This document shows, one piece after another, positions 1 through 10,106 of a stretch of 64,000 nucleotides of DNA. The notes beneath the pieces were generated by a model that had not been told where the DNA came from, did no database searches, and was given only the letters and a program-made list of their open reading frames with translations. Positions within the stretch are counted from its first letter, which is position 1; each line of letters opens with the position of its first letter. The position numbers and the translations under genes were made by a program. This DNA comes from Flavobacteriales bacterium (GTDB lineage Bacteria > Bacteroidota > Bacteroidia > Flavobacteriales_F > PHOS-HE28): positions 1-64,000 of the forward strand of contig JADJAA010000005.1 of the NCBI GenBank assembly GCA_016704485.1, written 5' to 3'.

Positions 1-1438
1 TCCAACGCATTGAGCGTAGGAATATCAAGATCATTCGTAGGTTCGTCCAGGATCAGAACGTTCGGGTTCTTCATAAGCACTGTACACAGATACAGTCGGC
101 GCTTCTCGCCACCGCTCAGCGTGCTTACGTATTGGAATTGTTTGTCCTTATCGAACAGGAAGCGTTCCAACAAACCACTTGCGGTCAGTGTTTTGCCTTT
201 GTTCAACGGAATAAGTTCGGCGATCTCGCGCACCACTTCAATGATGCGTTTGTCCTCCGTAAGTTTTAATCCCTGCTGGCCGAATGTGCCCAGAACCACC
301 GTGTCGCCGATGGTCACTTTACCCATGTCGGGTTCCTGTTGTTTCGTGAGCAGGTCGATGAACGTACTCTTACCAATGCCATTAGGTCCAACAATACCAA
401 TGCGGTCACCGCGCTTCAAGGAATAGTTGAAGTGCTCCACGATCGGTTTGTAGGTCTCAGGATCATTGCGATCCCCGAATCCCATGGTGAGGTTACGTGC
501 TTCGATGACCTTGCCGCCCAATCGCTCTGTTTTCACATCGATCTTCACTTGTTCGCGATCGAATTTTTGGTGGCATCCGCTTTGATCTTATCGAATGCAT
601 CCAAGCGGCTCTTGCTTTCGTGCCACGTGCTCTAGGCATTTTGCGGACCCATTCCAGCTCGTCTCTTCATGAGGCCGCGCAAATGGTGCTGAGTGGCATC
701 CCGCATCATCCAGCAGCGCTTTCTTCTCCACGTAGTAACTGTAGTTGCCTTTGAAGCGTGTGAAATCACCGAACTCCATTTCAACGATCTCGTCGCACAC
801 GTTGTCCAGAAAATAGCGATCGTGCGTCACCAACAATACGGTCATGTTGGGTGCATTCAGTTCATCCTCCAATTGCTCGATCATATCCACATCTAGGTGG
901 TTGGTCGGCTCGTCGAGATCAAGACATCCGGGGCATGGATCAAGACCTTTGCCATGGCAAGGCGCTTCTGCTGGCCACCACTTAATGTATTGACAGGTTG
1001 CTCCATATCACGCAGTCCGAAGCGGTGCAGCAGGACATTTACACGGGCTTCATGATCCCATGCTTTATTCTCTCTCCATGAGCTCAATGGCCTCTTGCAT
1101 CGTATCTGCATCAGCACCCTTGGCTACAGCGTGTTCATAGGCTCTCACGGCGTTGGTCACAGGGTCGTTCTGGTCCAACATTTCATCCAACAAGGAATGG
1201 GTGGAATTCATCTCCACGCTCTGGTCCAAATAACCGGTGGTCAGGCCCTTGTTGAAGGTAATGATGCCACTATCCGGCTTTTCCAGTCCGGCAATGCATT
1301 TAAGCAGGGTGCTTTTCCGGTACCATTCCGAGCAACGATCGCGGTTTTCTGACCACGCTCCAGACCGAAGGAAATATTCTCGAATAATTGGCGTGGCCTG
1401 TACCGTTTGGCAAGGCGTTCTACAGAAAGCACGTTCAT
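1..1438 (-). pseudogene. ABC-F family ATPase (Uup-like), frameshifted, C-terminus beyond window
   Basis: Soluble ATPase with two ABC domains, the ABC-F type that acts on ribosomes and has no membrane segments. The start is ATG at 1436–1438 (MNVLSVERLAKRY). Pieces of domain 1 lie in different frames: Walker A (NGTGK), signature LSGGQQKRLAMAKVL, Walker B followed by PTN, and the switch VTHDRYFLDN. Domain 2 has GPNGIGKST, LSGGEKRRLYL and LILDEPTNDLD near base 20. Frame changes occur near 1313–1316, 1066–1069, 916–919 and several times at 560–710. Adding one base at each of the first three restores the expected family sequence; the first two are in A or T runs. This looks more like consensus error than true decay. 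It lies 54 bp downstream of the response regulator. Confidence 0.85.
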
Positions 1439-1492
1439 GGGGCGCGAAGGTCGGTATTGGTTCGGTGCCACGACCCATTTGGACCAATATCC

Positions 1493-2247
1493 TTACAACC
1501 GAGCCAAACTATCCATCAGCTCCTGCTTCTTCCTTCGGCTTACAGCCACGTTCGTACCATCGCTCACATCACTTCGCCACCTTCTCCGCGAATGTATTTG
1601 GTGATGTGTTTTACGTTGATCAAGTATGAATGGTGTACGCGAATAAAACGCTCAGGGTCCAAGATGTCCTCGAACTCCTTCAGCGTTTGGTCGATCACCA
1701 AGCGTTTTTTATCTGTTTGATGGACCACAGTGTAATTGCTATCACTTTCGCAGTAGGTAATGTTGTCCACATCCACCATTTCCAAACCCTCCGCGACCGG
1801 CAATGCAATTCGTCTTTCCGCGCTCTTGGGTTGCGTTAAGTTCTTCATTAACGCCATGAATTGATCAGGCGTCTGTGGTGTGCGTTCTGCTTGAAGCACT
1901 TTTGCGATAGCACTCTCCAGCTCGTCCGGATCTACAGGTTTCAGAAGATAGTCCAAGGCGCTGAAGCGAATGGCCTTAACCGCAAAGCCCTCATGAGCAG
2001 TCGTAAAGATCACATGTGGCCTGTCAGGACCTATCGTTTGGAGCAGATCGAACCCGGTCTGATTGCCCATTTCAATATCCAGGAATAGGATCTTGGGTTT
2101 AACCTTGCCGAGTAAGGCAACACCATCCGGCACATTGGTGGCCATACCCAATAACTTGATGTTCTTATGCTTCCGTTCGAGGATACCGCTAAGGGCATCT
2201 CTACAGTGTTGTTCGTCGTCCACGATCACGGCGGAGAGTTCGGTCAT
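1493..2247 (-). CDS. LytTR-family response regulator (frameshift near the C-terminus)
   Basis: Two-component response regulator of the LytR/AlgR type. The receiver domain (about residues 5–120) shows acidic DDE near the start, the phospho-acceptor Asp in ILFLDIEMG and the conserved Lys in LLKPVD. A LytTR DNA-binding domain follows (about 140–250: YCESDSNYTVV, FIRVHHSYLIN). The uninterrupted frame stops at 1564, but the next frame directly encodes SDGTNVAVSRRKKQELMDSL and ends at a stop at 1493–1495, exactly how LytTR domains end. One base is therefore missing near 1566–1570. Its natural partners are LytS-like kinases, and two such kinases are encoded at 14.1–18.7 kb, so a functional link is plausible but inferred. 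Confidence 0.88.
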
Positions 2248-2303
2248 TCTTGGTTCGCTTTTGTTGCGAGGCGAAAAGATAGCACTCTAGGACCGAACGA
2301 GTA

Positions 2304-2336
2304 TATAAAAACGGAGAAGGGCCGCATCTAGCGGCC
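2304..2336 (-). terminator. Rho-independent terminator
   Basis: A perfect 6-bp stem GGCCGC/GCGGCC with a 5-base loop (2320–2336) is followed on the minus strand by a T-rich tract (complement of tataaaaac). It lies just after the stop of the small secreted gene at 2359. Confidence 0.75.
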
Positions 2337-2358
2337 TCATTTCCGAGATGCAAAAGGC

Positions 2359-2874
2359 TTACAACTTTGCGGCAATGGCATTGCTAGCCAGCATGTTCTT
2401 GGCCTGTGGTGTAGGCACGAGCAAGGTGCGAACACCCTCTCCAAGTAGGGTGAAGTAGATCTTGCCGGCCAAGCCATCATATTCCATTGGGTAGTTCTTG
2501 TCCTTGGCGCTCTAGTTGCACGTAGAATTCTACGTTTTCTGGGCGTGCGAATGGGCCTTTTGCTACTGGTGCATTGTGGGTATCGAGTAAGGGATCTCTT
2601 TGGTGATGTGTTCTTCGCTGGTAAGGATCACGCTAACGGTCTCGTTGGTAGGCACTGCGAAATTGTACTGGCCATGGCAGCCGATCATTACATCCATGGT
2701 ATCCACGCCATCGGTAACGATCATGGAAACTTCAGCATTGGTGGATTGGGCCATTAATATGCTGCCTTTAAAGACCACGTGGCCTTGTGCATTGGCGAAG
2801 AGTGAGCATGTTACAGCGATGATGAAGAGAGCTGTGTGGAGAAGCGTGCGTTTGTGAAGTGGTTGGAAGTTCAT
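2359..2874 (-). pseudogene. Small secreted beta-domain protein, copy 1a (frameshifted)
   Basis: Same gene as the intact copy at 12603–13115. The start ATG at 2872–2874 begins MNFQPLHKRTLLH, and a signal peptide ends at FANAQ. Relative to the intact copy it has one extra base near 2506 and two extra bases near 2589, so about 80 bp are read out of frame and the open frame stops early, although the length returns to phase (516 against 513 bp). No base substitution was seen against the other copy, which points to consensus error rather than real decay. The function is unknown; the mature domain is about 150 residues and looks beta-rich. Confidence 0.8.
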
Positions 2875-2956
2875 TTGAGTTGGTTTTGTTAGGGGTGTGT
2901 GTTGTTGTTCGACAGTGCAAATCTGCGGCTGCCTTAACCCTGGCGAAGCAGGAATG

Positions 2957-2989
2957 AGCAAGTGGCGGGTGGGAGAGAGCAAGTGGCGG
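2957..2989. promoter_or_regulatory. Paired 12-bp direct repeats in the conserved leader (gene 1a)
   Basis: AGCAAGTGGCGG occurs at 2957–2968 and again at 2978–2989, a 21-bp period (two helical turns). It lies about 80–115 bp upstream of the start codon. The same arrangement precedes all four paralogues, so it could be an operator or activator site; no regulator is known. Confidence 0.5.
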
Positions 2990-3052
2990 AAATAGGTTGA
3001 AGGCCATGATGAACATGCATTTCGGAATACAGACTTTAAACCCCGGAAACGG

Positions 3053-3082
3053 AAAAAGGCCGCTCTGAGGCGGCCCATTTTC
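3053..3082. terminator. Bidirectional Rho-independent terminator
   Basis: Stem GGCCGC/GCGGCC (3058–3075) with a 6-base loop, flanked by an A-run on the left and a T-run on the right. It follows the stop of the gene at 3099–3611 on the minus strand and separates it from the next paralogue. Confidence 0.8.
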
Positions 3083-3098
3083 CGAAGAAGGGATTTAC

Positions 3099-3611
3099 TT
3101 ACAACGCTGCGGTAAAGGTGTTGGAAACCAGCATGTTCTTTGGTTGTGGCGTAGGAACGATCATCGTCCGAACACCTTCGCCTTGTGGTGCGAAATAGAT
3201 GCTTCCTGCGAGACCGCTGTACATCATGGGCTGCGTCAGTTGATTGAGGCTCAGCTCCACATAGAACTCTACCTGCGCCGTGCGAGCAAATGGACCCTTA
3301 GCTTCAGGAGCGTTGTGGGTATCAAGCTTGATCTCTTTGGTGATGTAGTTCTCGCTGGTCAGTATCACGCTAACGATCTCGTTGGTTGGGATAGCGAAGT
3401 TGTATTTGCCATGGCGGCCGATCATCACGTCCATGGTGTCGACACCATCAGTAACGATCATGGAAACGGCTGGGCTGGTGATATCGGTACGGAGCACACG
3501 GCCTTTGAAGATAACATGGCCTTGGGCGTTGGCCATTACGGAGAATCCGATAGCTATCACGAAGAGGATGGTGTGGAGTAAAGTGCGCTTGTGGAGAGGT
3601 TGGAAGTTCAT
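3099..3611 (-). CDS. Small secreted beta-domain protein, copy 1b
   Basis: 170 residues from ATG 3609–3611 (MNFQPLHKRTLLH), with a signal peptide ending near MANAQ. The mature part contains GHVIFKGRVL, SMIVTDGVDTMDVMIG, KYNFAIP and ends ASNTF-like (LVSNTFTAAL). It resembles carboxypeptidase regulatory-like (transthyretin-fold) domains in pattern, but I cannot assign a function. No T9SS sorting tail or lipobox is visible, so a periplasmic or secreted location is inferred. Two compensating indels against copy 2b (near 3234 and 3252) change six residues (SLNQLT against EPQSTT), probably a sequence error. It has its own leader and terminator, so it is likely a single-gene transcript. Confidence 0.8.
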   Translation of the reverse strand: MNFQPLHKRTLLHTILFVIAIGFSVMANAQGHVIFKGRVLRTDITSPAVSMIVTDGVDTMDVMIGRHGKYNFAIPTNEIVSVILTSENYITKEIKLDTHNAPEAKGPFARTAQVEFYVELSLNQLTQPMMYSGLAGSIYFAPQGEGVRTMIVPTPQPKNMLVSNTFTAAL

Positions 3612-3696
3612 TTGAGTTGGTTTTGTTAGGGGTGCGTGTGTTGTTGTTTGACAGTGCAAATCTGCAGCTGTCATCACCCCTGGCGAAGCGGGAACG

Positions 3697-3729
3697 AGCA
3701 AGTGGCGGGTGGGATAGAGTAAGTGGCGC
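3697..3729. promoter_or_regulatory. Paired 12-bp direct repeats in the conserved leader (gene 1b)
   Basis: AGCAAGTGGCGG at 3697–3708 and AGTAAGTGGCGC at 3718–3729, again with a 21-bp period. A dyad GACAG…CTGTC lies between the repeats and the start codon (3650–3672). Confidence 0.5.
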
Positions 3730-3790
3730 AAACGCCATGGCCCCCAATGGATATGCTAAGCAGAAATCTTTCTGAACACCATGGAAATGG

Positions 3791-3822
3791 AACAGGGCCG
3801 CCTCTTTCGAGACAGCCCTGTT
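3791..3822. terminator. Hairpin, possible terminator downstream of the T9SS cargo gene
   Basis: Perfect 8-bp stem AACAGGGC/GCCCTGTT with a 16-base loop. It lies 140 bp past the stop at 3964 on the minus strand, and the T-run is weak. Apart from this hairpin and the leader described separately, I see no gene in 3612–3963. Confidence 0.4.
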
Positions 3823-3963
3823 ACTGCTTTATTTGGTCCATTTCGTTGCCCGAATCGGATGGATCCGCACGAAAAATTTACCACCTTTCGAATGATCCGG
3901 GTCGCAGATCAACTAAGGACAGAACTTGACCAAAGAACTTTTTTCACCAAATACATGACCGAT

Positions 3964-6960
3964 CTATTGCTTTACAAAGCGTGCATGCATTTCATAGGTG
4001 CCATTCGCGTTGGTCAACGTAAGGAAGTATGCACCAGCGTCAAATCCAGCCAAGGAAAAGTCGAATCGTCCAGAACCATTTACCGGTCCCATGGGAACGC
4101 TCCAAACAATCCTCCCACCGGCATCCATTATACGCAATATCATGCCATCTTCCGGTAGTTCGTCAAAGTAGACGGTTGCATTGTCCAACATGGGATTCGG
4201 AACCACTATTGGGGCACCGGACTTGAACAGCACATGCACAACATTTGATGGTTTTTCAGTTCCGTCAAGATCGACCTGGATCAATCGGTAATAGTTACTG
4301 CCAGCGTATGGGAAATCATCCACGAAAGTGTAATCGATCAAAGAGACGGACGTTCCAGCGGAAGGCAGGCTGCCAAAACGGTCGAATGAGATCGCATCCA
4401 TTGATCGCTCCACTATGAAATGGGAGGTATTCGTCTCAGAAACCGTAGCCCAATTCAATTCTACGGATCCTTTTATTGGTCTAGCGTGCAGATCAAGGAG
4501 GTCCACAGGGAGCACGGTACAGTCCAATGAAGCTCCATTGGTCAAGTTCCAGCCAAGATCGAAAGCTTGACCATTTGAGCTGAAATTATCGATATACAAG
4601 ATGTAGATCTCACCTGCAAGAACATTGATGGTGCTCACGAACCGATCCCCACTAGCACTTTCTGTAGCGTCAACGGCTCCATTTCCAAGTCCGGTAGGTC
4701 CATATGGTGCGGCATACGAACAACGCAAGGGGGCACCTGTAGGAGGACATGCAATAGTGTTCATCGGTCCCCAAAGTGCAAAGTCGTAATCCGTAGGTAC
4801 AGTTGGTGTGATCGTAAACCCGATCGTGCCTGAGGCACTTGGCGAGAAATAATACCAGGTTCCTTGGCGTTCGCCGCTAAGGAGACACCCTTGGTTGGCA
4901 GTATTCAGATCATTGACATTACCCGTGTTCGAACTGTTGTTATTGAATGCTTGTCCATTACAGATCGTAACGCCTCCAGCGCAATCCTGCGGCGCGGCCG
5001 GTGGAGTTACGCAATCCACAGACTGTGCAAAAGAAACACCAGCAATAGGTGAAGATCCGGAGTTGAAGAAGACGCCACCATTCAACATACCGAGTGAAAA
5101 ACTGTTCTCACACTGGAACGGGCCTGATGCATCGTAGGTAAGTACAATAACATCATTAATGTTCATGCCCAACAGCACCTGTGTATTTGCTCCTGTTACC
5201 GTGTACCACGTATTCGCACCTCCGTTAATGCTAACACCAACTTGCGATGTACCCCAACCATCGCCCCAGCTATCGTACAAATTGAGGATATAGACACAAT
5301 CACCGGTCGGAGGTGGTGGTGGCGTATGCACACAGATGGAGAAAGAACCATTATTGTCTCCACCATACTCCCAGAAACGGATGTAAACAGTAGTTCCAGG
5401 AGCAAGACCGGTCAGGTTCAACGCGGGCATTAATCCCACACCACCATCATCATCACAAGCGATCTGCGTGAAAGGTCCTGCGCACGATGCAGCCGTATAT
5501 ACAGCCATCCCACCATCGGTAATAACTCCGGGGTTGGTTTCAATGATCAACGATCCGTTCGCAGGTACAACTGCCCTGAACCAAACGTCACTGGTAACAT
5601 AGTTGGAGCAGGTCGGTGGGGGTGGTCCTGTTGTCCCGGTAGAACTGGATGTAGTGCTCGACGAAGAAATACAACTTGTGTTTACAGTTAAACTAGTTGC
5701 ACCGCACGGGTTGTCATTCCCCAATGGTGGTGGTGGTGGTCCACAGATGATATTCGCTGTCCAGCCCGCTCTAACAACTGATCCATCGGACGTAAACCTC
5801 ACGGTAAGGCAACCGCCAACGGCGGTGGACGTAATAGCCCCTGGGTTTGCAGTACCACTGTACGAACCAAGCACAGGTGAGGCCGTTGTCGGTCCATTGT
5901 AGATAGTAATTATATCCAACCCTGCTTCGGTATTGAACGCCGTGAAATTCATGGTCACTACTTGCCCTGCTACTGTAGGACAATAGGTTGCCGTAAAATT
6001 GGCATTGTTGGCATAGTTACCAGTACCCCCTGGATCATAGACCGTCGTTCCACATGCGGGTGGTGGCGGTACTGGAGGTCCACACGTTACATTGCCATAC
6101 CAACCGGCGGCAACACCGGAACCGTCTGAAGTGAAGTTCAATGTAAGGCATCCGCCTACAGCAGAGGAAGTAAAAGGTCCTGGGATCGTTGCGCCACTGA
6201 ATGTGCCAAGAACTGGTGATGCTGTAGAAGGTCCGTTATAGATGGTAACAAAATCCCAATTCGCTTCAGTAGCGAATTGGGTGAACGTCAACGTAACCAT
6301 ATCACCGGCCACTGAAGGGCAATAGGTGCGTGTAAAGTTGGTATTGTTCGTATAGTTCGCGCCTGGTCCTGCGGGGTCGGAGAACGTAGTACCACATGCG
6401 GGAGGAGGGGGAGGAGGTAAATTGAGACCGAAAAGACCAGGACATGGGCTATTCGGTGCGGGCCACGTATCGAACCAAATGAAATAGTTCGTACCTGCAA
6501 CAAGAGGGACGTTAATGGAGGTGTAAGTGCCGGTATTTCCGTCGCCATAAACACAGGTGCCCCCAGCAGTTGGGCAACCCGCCCAAATTTGGATCGAACT
6601 ATAGGCTTGTCCGTTGACCCATGCATTATAGGTTCCAGAGGTAGTTGGTGTGAATGTGTAAAGCGCCTCAATTCCGTTCTTGTAAACGGCTAGATCTCCA
6701 GTTCCACAGAGTGTTCCAGGGACGTTCGTGGCGTTAAGGTCATCTGCACCGCCACAGACAAGCGATTGGTTCACGATCGGGAGTGTGGCCGGGTTTATTA
6801 CCGTTGCCCCGGGACATGTGGTCGCAAATGAATTCGCATTCATTGCAAGTGCAACACTTACCAAGAACAATGCACGGAGCCATGAATTCCAGGAATTTGT
6901 CCTGGTACTATTCGATGTTCGAAATGAACCGGATACGAAGGAGAATAAAGCTTTACTCAT
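3964..6960 (-). CDS. Large secreted CUB-domain protein with T9SS type A sorting domain
   Basis: 998 residues; the start ATG 6958–6960 (MSKALFSF) is chosen because it overlaps the upstream stop as ATGA and gives a signal peptide ending near NANSFA. In order: a PPC-like beta domain (about 48–185), two CUB-like domains (about 190–410; CGTTFSDP and CGTTVYDP starts, FVTIYNGP and IITIYNGP motifs), two further PPC/Ig-like domains, and a region with DCAGGVTICNGQAF. The C-terminus has a linker (LPVDLLDLHA), an Fn3-like domain and a type A sorting domain beginning VVPNPMLDNATVYF and ending HARFVKQ. It is probably exported by T9SS and cell-surface anchored or released. It is paired with the small secreted gene upstream; the same layout recurs at 7640–10106. 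Confidence 0.87.
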   Translation of the reverse strand: MSKALFSFVSGSFRTSNSTRTNSWNSWLRALFLVSVALAMNANSFATTCPGATVINPATLPIVNQSLVCGGADDLNATNVPGTLCGTGDLAVYKNGIEALYTFTPTTSGTYNAWVNGQAYSSIQIWAGCPTAGGTCVYGDGNTGTYTSINVPLVAGTNYFIWFDTWPAPNSPCPGLFGLNLPPPPPPACGTTFSDPAGPGANYTNNTNFTRTYCPSVAGDMVTLTFTQFATEANWDFVTIYNGPSTASPVLGTFSGATIPGPFTSSAVGGCLTLNFTSDGSGVAAGWYGNVTCGPPVPPPPACGTTVYDPGGTGNYANNANFTATYCPTVAGQVVTMNFTAFNTEAGLDIITIYNGPTTASPVLGSYSGTANPGAITSTAVGGCLTVRFTSDGSVVRAGWTANIICGPPPPPLGNDNPCGATSLTVNTSCISSSSTTSSSTGTTGPPPPTCSNYVTSDVWFRAVVPANGSLIIETNPGVITDGGMAVYTAASCAGPFTQIACDDDGGVGLMPALNLTGLAPGTTVYIRFWEYGGDNNGSFSICVHTPPPPPTGDCVYILNLYDSWGDGWGTSQVGVSINGGANTWYTVTGANTQVLLGMNINDVIVLTYDASGPFQCENSFSLGMLNGGVFFNSGSSPIAGVSFAQSVDCVTPPAAPQDCAGGVTICNGQAFNNNSSNTGNVNDLNTANQGCLLSGERQGTWYYFSPSASGTIGFTITPTVPTDYDFALWGPMNTIACPPTGAPLRCSYAAPYGPTGLGNGAVDATESASGDRFVSTINVLAGEIYILYIDNFSSNGQAFDLGWNLTNGASLDCTVLPVDLLDLHARPIKGSVELNWATVSETNTSHFIVERSMDAISFDRFGSLPSAGTSVSLIDYTFVDDFPYAGSNYYRLIQVDLDGTEKPSNVVHVLFKSGAPIVVPNPMLDNATVYFDELPEDGMILRIMDAGGRIVWSVPMGPVNGSGRFDFSLAGFDAGAYFLTLTNANGTYEMHARFVKQ

Positions 6961-7403
6961 TCTGCACTGTTTTGTTGGTTCATAGCCTTGTATTCCTCCG
7001 GGTTGGCCAGGATCCACGCACGTTTCTCAGCGGTATACACGGCTTCATCATGAATTGGATCACCTGTATTCTGCTGAACAGGGAAGTTCTTCGCGGATAT
7101 GTTTTCCGTAGCAGCTTGGTCGATCGAATAATTGCCTGCAGAATTCGCTCGGAGTTCCGATAGCAGTTCGGAAACGTCTATGGCTGCGTTCAAGCGCACT
7201 TTTACGTGCTGTCCGGAGATCGAAATAATGGAGGAAGGATCAAGTGAACGGATCACTTCGTAGAACATTTTCTCTTGAACTTCACCATCTGAGACCCGCA
7301 ACACGTAGTTGTTCGAAACCTGCGAGAACAACGGCAACCCCATTACGAAAAGCAATGAGGTCAACAGGAATTGGTAGGAAATTCGTTTGTACAATGTATT
7401 CAT
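6957..7403 (-). CDS. Small secreted protein with C-terminal W-I-L-A-x-P-x-E-Y motif
   Basis: 148 residues, signal peptide MNTLYKRISYQFLLTSLLF ending near FSQ. The mature domain (about 25–95) alternates hydrophobic residues like a small alpha/beta fold (YVLRVSDG, VIRSLDP, VKVRLNA). It ends with an acidic helical tail, RAWILANPEEYKAM. The stop overlaps the start of the T9SS cargo gene by one base pair step (ATGA), so they are translationally coupled. A related tail (AQWILAHPLEYDAL) is present in the protein at 9621–10106, also directly before a cargo gene. No function is known to me; a partner or processing role for the cargo is inference. Confidence 0.8.
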   Translation of the reverse strand: MNTLYKRISYQFLLTSLLFVMGLPLFSQVSNNYVLRVSDGEVQEKMFYEVIRSLDPSSIISISGQHVKVRLNAAIDVSELLSELRANSAGNYSIDQAATENISAKNFPVQQNTGDPIHDEAVYTAEKRAWILANPEEYKAMNQQNSAE

Positions 7404-7639
7404 CCAAGGGTCAGTTTGTTCGTCGAATGGTTCTGCAAGTTAGACAATGATCCGATCAGCGCCTAATACATTCTATAATACGACGAACAATTTACCAATT
7501 GGTTGCCTCATGGACCATTGTGCCAAAGCACAAGTTTCCGGTGGAAGGCATTTCCTGAATAGTGAACGCCCCTTTCCGCGAAGAGACGTCCGTTGAAGAG
7601 CGATGTGATGCACCGCCTCCTAAGTTGTTGTAAAAGATT

Positions 7640-9616
7640 CTATTCCTTCATAAATCGACCAGAACCGATGTGGTTCTCTTGCCGATCGAATAAATGGATC
7701 GAGTAGATCCCGGCATCAAGATCTCCCACAGGAATATTCACGAATGATGGTCCAATACCAACAAGGATACTCACTGTCTTTACCATCCGCCCGCTTCCAT
7801 CGAAGAGGTTCAGGGACACTTGTTCCGTAAAGCCAAGAGGTAGGTCTATCTGGATCGTTGAATTGGCAGGGTTAGGACGAGGAAGAAGTATGTTCTCATC
7901 GCGCTTGAATACCGCCGGTGATACGTTCGAATAGGTAAATGATCCATCCAGTTCAAGCAGTTTCAATCGGTAGTAATTGATACCTGTCCGAGGGTTATTA
8001 TGGACATATTCATAATTCAGCGTTCCGAACGATGTGCCCGCTGCAATTACGTTGCCAATGGGCACGAAATCAGTATTATCCATAGAATGTTCAACAACAT
8101 ACTGATCGAAATTTGATTCGGTCTGGGTCCTCCAGTTCAGTAGAACGCGGTCCTTCAGAGCCGCTGCTTTGAAATCGACCAATTCAACAGGTAGGACAGT
8201 GCAATCCAGCATGGTAGGCGTGCTCAGGTTCCAGTTTAGGCTGAATGATTGTCCCGTGATATCGAAATTGTCCACGTACATGACATAGATCTTCCCGACT
8301 TGACCGGCACCAACGACGATAGGCGCGACGAGTCCATTCACCCCCGAACCGTTATCCGCTTCAGATACGTCCGTGTTCCCCGCGACCAGTCCGTTCCTGT
8401 ATGCGACGTTGCCTGGGTATCCCGGAACGGCTGGTGGATAGGCCCATGAACAACGCAATGGCGTGCCTGTGGGTGGACAGGTCAGTGTATTCATTGGGCC
8501 CCAAATAGCGAAGTCATAATCCACGTTCACGGGATTACCCATGGCATCTGTGGGTATCATCAAGAAACCCATGGTTCCTGCGCTTTGTGGCGAAAAATAG
8601 TACCATGTGCCTTGGCGTTCGTTGCCCAAGAGGCATCCTCTGTTCGACGCAGTGAGATCTACGCTACATCCCGTATAATCTGCGGAATTATTTATCGCTT
8701 GACTACTGCAAACGGTGATCCCACCTGCGCAATCCTCGGTAGGAGTTGGAAAGTTATCCGGGCCTCGTACGCATAGGCTGAATACCCCTGAGGTATTACT
8801 GCGTCCCCAATAGCGTATGAAATAGGTGGCTCCCGGTGTAAGTGCTTTGCATCGTCGGTCGATGTCCGGCATCAGACCCGGACCACTATCATCATCACAA
8901 CCGGTGGCGACCAGCGTTAAGCTTCCGCACGTGCCGGAGTACAATTGCATCACCCCGTCATTCAATGTAACCGCATTGGAGTTGATCCTTACCACACCAC
9001 TTGCAGGTGCAACGAAGCGGAACCAAACATCGGTATTAGGTGCTCCGCCACACGTTGGTGCAGGTAAATTGCCGGAAGCTGTTGCACCAGAGTTGGTGAA
9101 ATTCTGTACGAAACAGTTCTCAATGACCGGTAGGACAATAGCACCCGCGCAATTATCATTGGTCATGGGTACCGGAGGCGGCGAGCATGATATTGACAAT
9201 GGAGAGCATACGCCTGAGTGCGCGCAGGGGTCATACCAAAGGTACTCATCAACCAAAACACGGAGCAGACCTGTGTAGCTGGCTATCCATGAAACCTGCG
9301 ATTGCAAACCGCAGAAGTCATCATTGAACCCGATGGCAGCACCGCCCGCATTGTTAAATAGAGTTATCCGCGTATCATAGGTCGCACCGCATGTACTGAA
9401 AGCGTAAATATTTCCAGCAACTACGTTTACTCATAGCGTGATCGCCCGGGATTAACGCATGTCACGTTAATAGTTCCTGGACAAGGTAGGTGTTATATTC
9501 CCACCTGCAAGCAATATGTTATTATTCCCACACTGGGAAAATGCATTGAATGGAGCACAGAACAGCATCAGTGCGCCTGCGGTCAAGATGCTATGGAGAG
9601 AGCTAACGCGTATCAT
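7640..9616 (-). CDS. Secreted PPC-domain protein with T9SS type A sorting domain (two frameshifts)
   Basis: The start is ATG 9614–9616 (MIRVSSLHSILTAG, signal peptide to AFSQ), 4 bp after the stop of the upstream gene. The frame breaks near 9486 (one extra T) and near 9430 (one missing base); correcting both joins CGNNNILLAGG to INVTCVNPG, then VNVVAGNIYAFSTCG and NNAGGAAIGFND. The uninterrupted frame runs from 9307 to 7640. Two PPC-like domains follow (CAGAIVLPV…, CAGGITVCSSQAI…) with DDDSGPGLMPDI- and YFIRYWG-type motifs. A type A sorting domain ends the protein (LLPRPNPANSTIQIDL … GRFMKE). It is similar in design to the cargo at 3964–6960 but has no CUB domains. Sequence error is likelier than real inactivation. 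Confidence 0.83.
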
Positions 9617-9620
9617 GATC

Positions 9621-10106
9621 TTATTTATCACTGTCTTTAGTAACTGGATGTTCACCCTTGACCAGCGCGTCATATTCCAGCGGATGTGCAAGGATCCATT
9701 GGGCTTTAGCTGTTTCATAGCGTGTATTATCCTCGATCTCATTCCCTGTATCGTATTTGGATGGAAAGAGTTCGTACATCGGATCCAGACTCTTCACATC
9801 GCTCTCACTTTGCCTTCCGTCACTGACACGAATTGCAAAAAAACCATGTGGTCCGATCAGAGAACGGAGTTGTTGTAAGGAGACCGCAGTTGGTGATGTG
9901 AATTGTAAGGAACGTGTTCCATGATCATGCGACACGTCGATCACCCCGATGGTGCGCACCAATTCCGACATCATCGGCTTTGGTGATCGCATCGGAGTTA
10001 ATGGAATTACCTCTGCTTGATATGAATATTGAGCAGTGGATTCGTTAACGTGGCATAGCGCGATAATAAGCGCGACGACGGTGAGAAGACGAGTGAATGG
10101 TCTCAT
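9621..10106 (-). CDS. Small secreted protein with C-terminal W-I-L-A-x-P-x-E-Y motif
   Basis: 161 residues from ATG 10104–10106 (MRPFTRLLTVVALIIAL, signal peptide to ESTAQ); an alternative ATG lies seven codons upstream at 10127. The mature part has IGVIDVSHDHGTRSLQF and FFAIRVSDGRQSESDVKSLDP, sharing the RVSDG and SLDP words with the protein at 6957–7403. It ends YETAKAQWILAHPLEYDAL. It lies 4 bp before the T9SS cargo gene, so the two are probably one transcription unit. The function is unknown. Confidence 0.78.
   Translation of the reverse strand: MRPFTRLLTVVALIIALCHVNESTAQYSYQAEVIPLTPMRSPKPMMSELVRTIGVIDVSHDHGTRSLQFTSPTAVSLQQLRSLIGPHGFFAIRVSDGRQSESDVKSLDPMYELFPSKYDTGNEIEDNTRYETAKAQWILAHPLEYDALVKGEHPVTKDSDK

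Larger units (their letters stand above)
2368..3346. repeat. Long direct duplication, copy 1 (partner 12612–13588)
   Basis: About 980 bp match 12612–13588 in the same orientation. The only differences I found are five small indels (near 2506, 2589, 2939, 3234 and 3252) and no substitution. At 3347 the two copies suddenly begin to differ by substitutions, a sharp breakpoint inside the second gene of the pair. Confidence 0.85.

Noticed and set aside
1561..1600. LytTR regulator as a naturally shortened 227-residue protein
   Set aside because: The next frame continues the expected LytTR C-terminus without a gap, so the stop is best explained by a lost base.
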